Assembly: GCA_036272915.1 (NCBI GenBank)
Contig: DATAXV010000134.1
Coordinates: forward strand, 1 to 7,004
Reading direction: 5' to 3'
DNA length: 7,004 bases
Origin: DATAXV01 sp036272915
GTDB lineage: Bacteria; Chloroflexota; Dormibacteria; Dormibacterales; Dormibacteraceae
Position 1 is the stretch's first letter, and each line of letters opens with the position of its first letter. Made by a program: the position numbers and the translations under genes. A model generated the notes under the pieces. It searched no databases. It worked only from the letters and a program-made list of their open reading frames with translations, and was not told where the DNA came from. This document shows positions 1-5,299 of the stretch, one piece after another.

Positions 1-23
1 CCACAGACCGCACCGCGGAGACC

Positions 24-29
24 GGAGGG
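24..29 (+). promoter_or_regulatory. Shine-Dalgarno site of the MFS transporter
   Basis: GGAGGG lies 7 nt before the ATG at 37. This spacing selects that start. The out-of-frame ATG at 30 directly abuts the SD and opens a frame that is only a shadow of the transporter gene. Confidence 0.75.
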
Positions 30-36
30 ATGAGTC

Positions 37-1311
37 ATGAGCGGAGCACTGCGGAACCGATGGCTGCAGGCTGTCATCGCACTGATCGTCATGCTGATGA
101 TCAGCCCCTACGAATACACATTCACTCTGTTCGAGAAGCCCTACGCCAAGGCCAACGGCGTCGGTCTGTCGTCGGTGGCGCTGACCTTCACCATCTACAT
201 CGTCGTCTCCGCGCTGTTCATGATCCCCAGCGGGCGCTGGTCGGACCGCTGGCAGCCGCGATGGTTCACCACCGTGGCCGGCATCGTGACCGGGGCGGGC
301 TGGCTGGCCAGCGCCCATGTGCACTCGGTCTGGCTGCTCTGGATCGCGTACGGCCTGGGAGCGCTGGGCCCCGGCTACATCTACTGCAACAGCGTCAACA
401 ACGCTCTGAAGTGGTTCCCGGAGGCGCGGCGCCGCGGTCTCGCGGTCGGCCTCATCGACATGGGCTTCGGAGCCGGGTCGGCCCTCTTCATCCCCTTCCT
501 GTCCGGGATCATCGCCGCCAGCGTGTTCGGCTACGAGCGGGCCTTCACGGTGATGGGGATCATCATGCTGGTCGTCATCGTCATCGCTGCCCAGTTCCTC
601 CGCTACCCGGAGAAGGGTTGGGTGCCGGCCGGCTACGACGCCACCCGGGACCGGCTCGCCTCCAACCGGACGCGCAGCGCCACCCATGAGTACACGCCCG
701 GCGAGATGCTGCGAACCTGGCAGTGCTACGTGGCCTGGATCGGGCTGACGCTGATCACCGCCTCGGGCCTCATGATCACCGCCCACATCGTCGACATGTC
801 GACCACGACGCTCGCCCTGGGGGCGGCCGTCGGCGTGGCCGCGGCGACCTACAGCCGCATCCCCAACGGCGTCATGCGCTGGATCGGGGGCTGGATCTCC
901 GACCGCCTCGGACGCGAGATCTGCATGTTCGTCTCGTTCTGCATCATGGGCCTGACCCTCCTGGCCATGACCGTGACCCACAACGGCGCCCTGTTCATCG
1001 TCGAGGCGCTGGTCGCGATGGGCACCTGGGGGCCGCTGTTCAGCCTCTACCCGGCGCTGGTCGGCGACTACTGGGGTCGGGCCAATTCCGGGATCAACTA
1101 CGGGATCGTCTACTCGGGCAAGGCGGTGGGCGCCGTCTACGCCGGCTACCTGGCCGCCTTCCTGTTCAGCCTGACCGGCAGCTGGCTTCTGCCCTTCTAC
1201 ATCGCCGCCGGCAGCGCCATCCTCTCCGGTCTGATCGCCCTGTGCCTGCGCAGCCCCTCCCGCCCGATCGAGGCGGCGGAGGTGGAGGCGGTCGGAGCTG
1301 CGGCGCCGTAG
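37..1311 (+). CDS. MFS transporter, oxalate/formate antiporter (OxlT)-like
   Basis: This 424-residue inner-membrane protein probably moves a small carboxylate by antiport or uniport. The sequence shows about twelve hydrophobic segments in two halves. The MFS loop motif appears after helix 2 as GRWSDRWQPR (66-75) and again after helix 8 as GGWISDRLGRE (284-294). A central hydrophilic linker spans about 190-227. The stretch KWFPEARRRGLAVGL (125-139) and the pair YPALVGDYWG / NYGIVYSGKA (338-363) are typical of the oxalate/formate antiporter family. Arg281 at the end of helix 8 and Lys362 in helix 11 sit where OxlT of Oxalobacter has its two substrate-binding basic residues (Arg272, Lys355); I made that correspondence by eye. 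The short C-terminal tail is acidic and Ala-rich. Its convergent neighbour is a sulfurtransferase, and a shared terminator follows. The family call is firm, but the substrate is not: many OFA members carry other mono- or dicarboxylates, and no oxalate catabolism gene is in the window. Confidence 0.9.
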   Translation: MSGALRNRWLQAVIALIVMLMISPYEYTFTLFEKPYAKANGVGLSSVALTFTIYIVVSALFMIPSGRWSDRWQPRWFTTVAGIVTGAGWLASAHVHSVWLLWIAYGLGALGPGYIYCNSVNNALKWFPEARRRGLAVGLIDMGFGAGSALFIPFLSGIIAASVFGYERAFTVMGIIMLVVIVIAAQFLRYPEKGWVPAGYDATRDRLASNRTRSATHEYTPGEMLRTWQCYVAWIGLTLITASGLMITAHIVDMSTTTLALGAAVGVAAATYSRIPNGVMRWIGGWISDRLGREICMFVSFCIMGLTLLAMTVTHNGALFIVEALVAMGTWGPLFSLYPALVGDYWGRANSGINYGIVYSGKAVGAVYAGYLAAFLFSLTGSWLLPFYIAAGSAILSGLIALCLRSPSRPIEAAEVEAVGAAAP

Positions 1312-1353
1312 CCCGGCCGGTCCTCGCGCACGTCTCTATCTCCGGCTATGAAG

Positions 1354-1386
1354 AAGGGGCGGGAGCCGGTGGCTCCCGCCCCTTTT
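1354..1386. terminator. Strong intrinsic terminator between convergent genes
   Basis: A perfect 14-bp stem (1354-1367 with 1371-1384) closes a GGT loop. On the plus strand it runs into TTTT (1383-1386), a standard Rho-independent terminator 43 nt after the MFS stop codon. On the minus strand the same hairpin is followed by TTCTTC, so it could also end the sulfurtransferase transcript, though less strongly. No other intergenic gap in the window has a comparable structure. Confidence 0.88.
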
Positions 1387-1421
1387 ACCGATCGGGGCCG
1401 TTCGGTCCCGAGGGTCCTTCG

Positions 1422-2273
1422 CTACTTCTCGATGGGCACGCGCACGGCGCTGCCCCACTCGGTCCAGGATCCGTCGTAGTTGCGGACCTTGTCGATGCCG
1501 AGCAGCTCCTTGAGCACGAACCAGGTGTGTGCCGAGCGCTCCCCGATGCGGCAGTAGGCGATCACCTCGCGCTCGGGCGAGAGGCCCTTGCCGACGTAGA
1601 TCTCCCTGAGCTCCTCGGCGCTCTTGAAGGTGCCGTCCGGGGCGACCGCGGTGGCCCAGGGCACGTTGAGGGCGGAGGGGATGTGGCCGCCGCGCTGCGC
1701 ACCCTCCTGGGGCAGGTTCTCGGGCGCGAGGAGCTGGCCCGAGAACTCGGCGGGCGAGCGGACGTCGATGAGACCGACCTTGCCGATCCCGGCGAGGACG
1801 TCCTCGCGGTAGGCGCGCAGGTCCTCGCGCGGCTGGTTGGGGAACTTGTAGCCGGAGGCCTGCGGAGACGGCACCTCGGTGCTCAGGCTGCGGCCCTCGG
1901 CCTCCCACTTGACCCGGCCGCCGTCGACCAGCTTCACGTTCTCGTGGCCGAAGTACTTGAGGGCCCAGTAGGCGTAGGCGGCGAACCAGTTGTTGCTGTC
2001 GCCGTAGAGCAGGATGGTGTCGTCGGAGCCGACCCCGCTCTCGCCCAGCCTGCTGGCGAGGGCGTCGCTCGCCGGCAGGTCCCGGGTGGTGGCGTCCTGC
2101 AGGTCCTTCTTCCAGTCCCAGCCGACCGCGCCCTCGATGTGACCCTTGGCGTAGTTGGAGGGATCGACGTCGACCTCGATCAGCTTCTGACCGGGATCCT
2201 TCAGATGCTCTGCCAGCCAGGCAGTGCTGACCAGGGCCCCCGGGTTCGCGTACCCGTTGCTTCCGTCTGCCAT
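1422..2273 (-). CDS. Thiosulfate sulfurtransferase, tandem rhodanese (CysA2/SseA-like)
   Basis: This 283-residue cytoplasmic enzyme transfers sulfane sulfur from thiosulfate (or a similar donor) to cyanide or a thiol acceptor through a cysteine persulfide. It has two rhodanese domains. The N-terminal, non-catalytic one (about 12-130) includes EVDVDPSNYAKGHIEGA and has Asp92 (LLYGDSNNW) where an active site would have Cys. The C-terminal, catalytic one (about 150-283) has IDVRSPAEFSG (169-179), GHIPSALNVPW (196-206) and the active-site loop CRIGERS (241-247) with Cys241. The loop and the end motif NYDGSWTEWGS match mycobacterial CysA2/CysA3 from memory. Length is normal for the tandem family. 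I chose the ATG at 2273 because GAGAGAGGAG (2281-2290) lies 7 nt upstream of it. An in-frame GTG at 2312 would add 13 residues but has no SD. No cys assimilation gene is adjacent, so the cellular role (thiosulfate use, cyanide detoxification, sulfur donation) is open. Confidence 0.93.
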   Translation of the reverse strand: MADGSNGYANPGALVSTAWLAEHLKDPGQKLIEVDVDPSNYAKGHIEGAVGWDWKKDLQDATTRDLPASDALASRLGESGVGSDDTILLYGDSNNWFAAYAYWALKYFGHENVKLVDGGRVKWEAEGRSLSTEVPSPQASGYKFPNQPREDLRAYREDVLAGIGKVGLIDVRSPAEFSGQLLAPENLPQEGAQRGGHIPSALNVPWATAVAPDGTFKSAEELREIYVGKGLSPEREVIAYCRIGERSAHTWFVLKELLGIDKVRNYDGSWTEWGSAVRVPIEK

Positions 2274-2497
2274 GAAGGTGCTCCTCTCTCGGTTCGAACT
2301 GGTATGGAACACGGCGCTGTCACCGGGCGCCGGTAGCGGGTGTCCAGCAACGCCGCTGGCGGCGATGCCGCCTAGCTACACGAAGCACGTGGGTTGTCGG
2401 CCGGCCACCGCCGGCTCGGTGACGTGTGCACCACTCGTCATGCTAACAATCGGGACCCCTCCATCTTCATTCCCAACACACGAGGCAGAATGCTGCG
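2274..2497. other. Divergent intergenic region between sulfurtransferase and dapF-like gene
   Basis: This gap of about 220 nt must hold the promoters of both divergent genes. It contains the sulfurtransferase SD (2281-2290), an imperfect palindrome of two ACCGG/CCGGT arms around GCG (2322-2334) and an 8-bp palindrome GGCCGGCC (2399-2406). The most AT-rich spot is TAACAAT (2444-2450). I do not see a convincing -35/-10 pair on either strand; GTGACG (2419-2424) with TAACAA has a 19-nt spacer and is weak. The palindromes are short and could be chance in GC-rich DNA. Confidence 0.45.
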
Positions 2498-3301
2498 GTG
2501 ACGCGTCTCCAGCTCCGCAAGTACCAGGCTCTCGGCAACGACTACCTGGTCCTCGACCTGCCGGCGGATCTGGGGACGGTGCTGCCCCTGGTCCCCCGCC
2601 TCTGCGACCGGCACCTGGGCGTCGGCGCCGACGGCCTCCTCACCTTCGACCCGGCCGAGCTTCGCGTGCGCGTCTTCAACCCCGACGGCTCGGAGGCGGA
2701 GAAGAGCGGCAACGGCCTGCGCATCGCCGCCGCCCACGCCGTCCTCGAGCACGGGGCCGGCGATGCCTTCGACCTCCGGACGCAGGACCGGGCCAACGCG
2801 GTCCGCATCCGGCGTCGCCTCGGCGGCACCGTGGTCAGCGAGCTCGACCTCGGCCCTCCGCGATTCGAGCCTGACGAGTGGGTCCTGCTCGACACCCCGG
2901 TGGGCACCGCCCGCTGCCGGCTGGTCGACGTCGGCAACCCCCACTGCGTGGTGATCGGGGAGGAGGTCAGCGAGGCGCGCTGTCGCGAGCTCGGTCCCCA
3001 CCTCGAGCGGCACCCGCGATTTCCGCACCGGACCAACGTCCAGCTGGCGGCTCCCGCCGGCGACGACGCCGCCCGCTGCGAGATCTGGGAGCGCGGAGCC
3101 GGCTACACGCTCGCCTCCGGCTCCAGCGCCAGCGCCGTGGCCGCGGTGATGATCCGTCTCGGCCTGACCGGCCGCCGGCTGCGCGTGGAGATGCCCGGAG
3201 GAAGCCTGGAGGTGCGCCAGGGCGGCGACGGCCACCTCCTTCAGGAGGGTCCGGCCTCCCGCGTCCACCGAGCCGAGGTGGACCTGGCCGACCTCGGCTG
3301 A
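2498..3301 (+). CDS. DapF-family epimerase homologue with Ser/Ser in place of catalytic Cys pair
   Basis: This 267-residue cytoplasmic protein belongs to the PLP-independent diaminopimelate epimerase family, whose standard members convert LL- to meso-diaminopimelate for lysine and peptidoglycan. The two-lobed pseudo-symmetric fold is readable: KYQALGNDYLVLD (8-20), NPDGSEAEKSGNGLR (61-75), GNPHCVV (146-152), ERGAGYTLASGSSAS (198-212) and MPGGSLEV (232-239). Length is normal. The oddity is chemical. DapF uses two cysteines as acid and base, within a CGNG loop and an ACGTG loop. Here both are serine: Ser70 (AGC, 2705-2707) and Ser207 (TCC, 3116-3118). The rest of both loops is preserved and the frame is intact, so this is not a decaying pseudogene. 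I vaguely recall other DapF-annotated proteins with an ASGSS loop, but could not check. The start is GTG with only GAGG 12 nt upstream; no other in-frame start fits. No lysine-pathway gene is beside it. It may be an unusual DapF, another racemase or isomerase, or a non-catalytic protein. Confidence 0.88.
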   Translation: MTRLQLRKYQALGNDYLVLDLPADLGTVLPLVPRLCDRHLGVGADGLLTFDPAELRVRVFNPDGSEAEKSGNGLRIAAAHAVLEHGAGDAFDLRTQDRANAVRIRRRLGGTVVSELDLGPPRFEPDEWVLLDTPVGTARCRLVDVGNPHCVVIGEEVSEARCRELGPHLERHPRFPHRTNVQLAAPAGDDAARCEIWERGAGYTLASGSSASAVAAVMIRLGLTGRRLRVEMPGGSLEVRQGGDGHLLQEGPASRVHRAEVDLADLG

Positions 3302-3314
3302 CGGGTCTCGCCGG

Positions 3315-3710
3315 TCAATCCAGCCGGCGGCCGATCTCCCAGTGGTGGCCGAAGGGGTCCTGGATGCGGCCGATCCTCCAGCCGTGCTCCTCCTGGACCG
3401 GGTAGACCTCGGTCGCGCCTGCCGCGATGGCCCGACGGAACACCGCGTCCGGATCGGCGACGCTCAGGATCATCCGCACCCAGCGGTGGTCGACCGCCTC
3501 CGGTGCGGCGTCCCCGTCCTGCTGGACCCAGAAGGCGGCGTCCCCGATTGCCAGCTCGGCGACGATGACGGCGCCGCCGTCGTCGATCAGGTACCGCTCG
3601 ACCGCGCCGAAGGCGTCCTTGTAGAAGGCGACGGCGCGCGTCGCGTCCTTGATCGAGAGCCAGGGGGCGAGGCCGGTCTCCATGGTTCCGGGGGGAGGGG
3701 TGCTGCTCAT
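3315..3710 (-). CDS. VOC family protein, PhnB/glyoxalase-like
   Basis: This 131-residue cytoplasmic protein has one vicinal-oxygen-chelate domain, normally a dimer that binds a metal or small molecule. The first beta-alpha-beta-beta-beta module begins at LAPWLSIKDATRAVAFYKDAFGA (14-36) and continues through AELAIGDAAFWVQQ (51-64). The second runs from VRMILSVADPDAVFRRAIAAGA (78-99) to the ending DPFGHHWEIG (118-127), with Glu125 at a usual metal-ligand place. This arrangement matches PhnB-like proteins. They are annotated as glyoxalase or bleomycin-resistance proteins, but their substrates are mostly unknown. I chose the ATG at 3710 because AGAGGAG (3716-3722) precedes it by 5 nt; Met10 is a weaker alternative. 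The gene is convergent with the DapF homologue (13 nt between stop codons) and divergent from the cupin. I would not assign a substrate. Confidence 0.88.
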   Translation of the reverse strand: MSSTPPPGTMETGLAPWLSIKDATRAVAFYKDAFGAVERYLIDDGGAVIVAELAIGDAAFWVQQDGDAAPEAVDHRWVRMILSVADPDAVFRRAIAAGATEVYPVQEEHGWRIGRIQDPFGHHWEIGRRLD

Positions 3711-3767
3711 GAGATCTCCTCTGCGTCCGCGGTCTCGGCGGGATCGACCGGAGCCGAGTCCCCGGTC

Positions 3768-3796
3768 AGTATCGGATATGGCCAGCCCATGGTCAA
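3768..3796 (-). promoter_or_regulatory. Sigma70-type promoter of the VOC gene
   Basis: Read on the minus strand, TTGACC (3796-3791) is followed after exactly 17 nt by GATACT (3773-3768). These match the -35 and -10 consensus at 5 of 6 and 4 of 6 positions with ideal spacing. Transcription would start near 3761, leaving a leader of about 50 nt that carries the gene's SD. This is the best promoter I can see in the window. Confidence 0.65.
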
Positions 3797-3874
3797 ATCT
3801 CCGGGCATGGCGAGGATAGGTGCCCGAGCCGCAGCGGCTACGATCTCTGCACAGGCGCCGCGCGGTGGCCACTC

Positions 3875-3890
3875 AAGGAGGTCGAGACCT
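3875..3890 (+). promoter_or_regulatory. Full-consensus SD of the cupin gene, overlapped by a small palindrome
   Basis: AAGGAGGT (3875-3882) is fully complementary to the 16S rRNA tail but lies 11 nt from the ATG at 3894, slightly far. AGGTCGAGACCT (3879-3890) is an imperfect palindrome that overlaps the SD and fills most of that gap. In RNA it could form a 4-bp hairpin with a CGAG loop. That is thermodynamically small and may be chance. No other in-frame start lies nearer. Confidence 0.6.
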
Positions 3891-3893
3891 ACG

Positions 3894-4253
3894 ATGCCCT
3901 ACATCGACCCGGCGGAGCTCGCGGTGGGACGGCCCCGCCCCGGCTGGGAGGGCCGCTTCTTCCACTCGGCGCACATGACCGTCGCCTACTACGAGATCGA
4001 CCCAGGTGCGGACGTCCATCCGCACCACCACCCGAACGAGGAGATCTGGAACGTCGTCGAGGGGGAGGTCGAGGTCACGATCGGTGATGAGAGCCGGGTG
4101 GTGCCCGCGGGGCAGGCTGCCATCGTCCCAGCCAACGTTGTCCATTCCGTGGTCGCGAGGACGCCGAGCCGGGTCATCATCGTCGACCACCCCCGCCGGG
4201 AGGTGGTGGGAGGGTTCGACACCGGCACCGCCGAATCGTCACCGGGGGCCTGA
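3894..4253 (+). CDS. Single-domain cupin protein
   Basis: This 119-residue cytoplasmic protein is a small beta-barrel cupin with an intact metal site. Cupin motif 1 fits the consensus exactly: Gly38, His44, His46, Glu50 and Gly57 (GADVHPHHHPNEEIWNVVEG). Motif 2 (73-84) gives Gly73, Pro79 and the fourth ligand His84; its usual Gly at position 81 is Asn and the terminal Asn is absent. An iron, manganese or nickel enzyme (dioxygenase, isomerase) or a sugar/effector-binding protein would all fit. Residues 1-25 form the usual N-terminal arm, and about fifteen C-terminal residues look flexible. The start at 3894 is set by the upstream AAGGAGGT. The next gene starts 2 nt after its stop, so the two are probably co-transcribed and translationally coupled. 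The substrate cannot be read from the sequence. Confidence 0.88.
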   Translation: MPYIDPAELAVGRPRPGWEGRFFHSAHMTVAYYEIDPGADVHPHHHPNEEIWNVVEGEVEVTIGDESRVVPAGQAAIVPANVVHSVVARTPSRVIIVDHPRREVVGGFDTGTAESSPGA

Positions 4254-4255
4254 GC

Positions 4256-4699
4256 ATGGATACGGGCATTCCGCCGGCGGCTGGCCAGCCGCAACCTGCG
4301 CCCGAGCCGAGGGCGAGGGACCCGAGGTCGACGGTCGGCGCTCACGTCCAGGAGCGGCTGGCCAGGCTTGAGGGGACCAAGAATCTCTACGACCGGCTGG
4401 ACAAGCTGGCGATCCTCGCATCCATCCTCTTCGGAGTCGGCACCACGGTGACCGCCGCCGCCGGGCTCCGGATCGAGGCCGTCGCCCTCGCCGCGCTGGT
4501 CACCGGCACCATCAGCGCTCAGCACTGGTTCGCGCTGGGACCGCGGGCGAGGAGCGCGGATCTGACCGTGGCTCGCCTGCGCGCGCTCGGTCTCAAACTG
4601 GAGACGGAGCTGATCTCGCCCGCCGACGCGAGCACGGCGCTTGGACAGATCGACGTCGACTACGTCAGCGGCAGGCCGGCGATCGGAACGGAGGGCTGA
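4256..4699 (+). CDS. Small two-helix membrane protein of unknown function
   Basis: I do not recognise a specific family for this 147-residue protein. Residues 1-28 are Pro/Ala/Arg-rich and likely disordered. Residues 29-50 (GAHVQERLARLEGTKNLYDR) form a charged, probably amphipathic helix. Two hydrophobic segments follow, about 51-70 and 74-93, joined by a very short LRIE turn, which implies a hairpin with both ends on the same side. A charged helical tail (98-120) and a polar C-terminus complete it. This helix, hairpin, helix plan is reminiscent of SLATT/DUF4231 membrane proteins, but I see no diagnostic motif and treat that as a guess. Translation likely depends on the cupin gene: the ATG is 2 nt beyond the cupin stop, with only GGGGG (4244-4248) as a weak SD. 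Codon use matches the neighbours, supporting a real gene. Confidence 0.75.
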   Translation: MDTGIPPAAGQPQPAPEPRARDPRSTVGAHVQERLARLEGTKNLYDRLDKLAILASILFGVGTTVTAAAGLRIEAVALAALVTGTISAQHWFALGPRARSADLTVARLRALGLKLETELISPADASTALGQIDVDYVSGRPAIGTEG

Positions 4700-4711
4700 C
4701 CCTGGCCGCCA

Positions 4712-5230
4712 TCAGCTGGAGGCGTAGACCACGATCGGTATAGGGCCCTCCCCCGGTCGCGTGCGCACCTCCTCGCGCCAGGGCCGCAGACCGATCTTCT
4801 CGGCCACGCGCCGGGAGGCGGCGTTGTCCCGGTGGATGATGCTGATCACCCGCTTCAGCCCGACCTCGCCCAGCGCGCACTCGAGGGCGGCGGCTCCGCC
4901 CTCGGTGGCCAGGCCACGGCCCCAGCTCGAGGAGGCGAGCCGCCATCCGACCTCGACCTCGTCCGGGAACCATCCGTGGTGGTTCAGGCCGACGAAGCCG
5001 ATCATGCTCCCGTCGTCGAGACGCTCGACCGCCCAGAGCCCATGGCCGTCCGACCGCCAGCGCTCGCGGATGTGCTCGATCCATGCCGCCGTCTCCACCT
5101 CGCCCAGCCGCCGGACGTACCGCGCGACCTCGAGATCGGCGTTGATGGCGGCGAAGGGCGCGAGGTCGTCGTCGCGCCACTGGCGGAGCAGGAGCCGCTC
5201 CGTGCGGAGCTCAGGGGAGGCCTTGCGCAT
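4712..5230 (-). CDS. GNAT N-acetyltransferase, RimJ/RimL type
   Basis: This 172-residue cytoplasmic enzyme should transfer acetyl from acetyl-CoA to an amine, perhaps a protein N-terminus or a small molecule. The N-terminal strand LRTERLLLRQWRDDDLAPF (8-26) is the usual opening of the RimJ/RimL-like subgroup. Motif A, EVGWRLASSSWGRGLATEG (93-111), contains the pyrophosphate-binding WGRGLA loop (103-108). DNAASRRVAEKIGLRP (135-150) is the typical motif B helix with the conserved Asn-x-x-Ser. Length is standard. I prefer the ATG at 5230; an in-frame TTG at 5239 would add three residues, and neither has a clear SD. The gene converges on the two-helix protein gene (12 nt between stop codons) and diverges from the glycoside hydrolase gene. 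The acceptor is unknown: this subgroup includes ribosomal-protein, aminoglycoside and general amine acetyltransferases. Confidence 0.9.
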   Translation of the reverse strand: MRKASPELRTERLLLRQWRDDDLAPFAAINADLEVARYVRRLGEVETAAWIEHIRERWRSDGHGLWAVERLDDGSMIGFVGLNHHGWFPDEVEVGWRLASSSWGRGLATEGGAAALECALGEVGLKRVISIIHRDNAASRRVAEKIGLRPWREEVRTRPGEGPIPIVVYASS

Positions 5231-5284
5231 GGCGTCCAATCATGCGCCGATGGCCACCGCCCCCATCCTTCACGGCTCACCGTT

Positions 5285-5290
5285 TACGCT
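5285..5290 (+). promoter_or_regulatory. Possible -10 element for a leaderless glycoside hydrolase transcript
   Basis: TACGCT fits the TANNNT pattern and ends 9 nt before the ATG at 5300, the spacing seen for leaderless mRNAs in high-GC bacteria. No SD precedes that ATG and no other in-frame start lies in the 60 nt upstream. I see no good -35. This is suggestive only. Confidence 0.3.
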
Positions 5291-5299
5291 GCTTCGACG

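Noticed and set aside
1..36. Possible 3' end of an upstream gene, with stops at 31-33 or 38-40 (an ATGA overlap with the MFS start)
   Set aside because: At most 12 codons are visible in either frame and none matches a known C-terminus, so coding cannot be claimed.
723..2336. Long plus-strand open frame running through the MFS 3' half and across the sulfurtransferase gene
   Set aside because: Its protein is low-complexity Arg/Gly/Pro/Leu/Val-rich, matches no family, and lies over two genes with clear motifs. It is a GC-rich shadow frame.
2490..2501. Tiny frame ATG CTG CGG TGA overlapping the GTG start of the DapF homologue
   Set aside because: Three codons with no proper SD; most likely chance rather than a coupling leader.
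2438..3268. Antisense open frame covering most of the DapF homologue
   Set aside because: No recognisable motif, and the plus-strand frame has conserved DapF signatures throughout.
3299..3317. Hairpin spanning the two convergent stop codons of the DapF homologue and VOC gene
   Set aside because: The stem has four pairs, a G-G mismatch and two more pairs, with no U tract. Facing TGA codons pair by necessity, so it is not good evidence for a terminator.
4695..4716. GCTGA / TCAGC inverted repeat across the convergent stops of the two-helix protein and acetyltransferase genes
   Set aside because: Three of five pairs come from the two TGA stops themselves, the loop is 12 nt, and no U tract follows.
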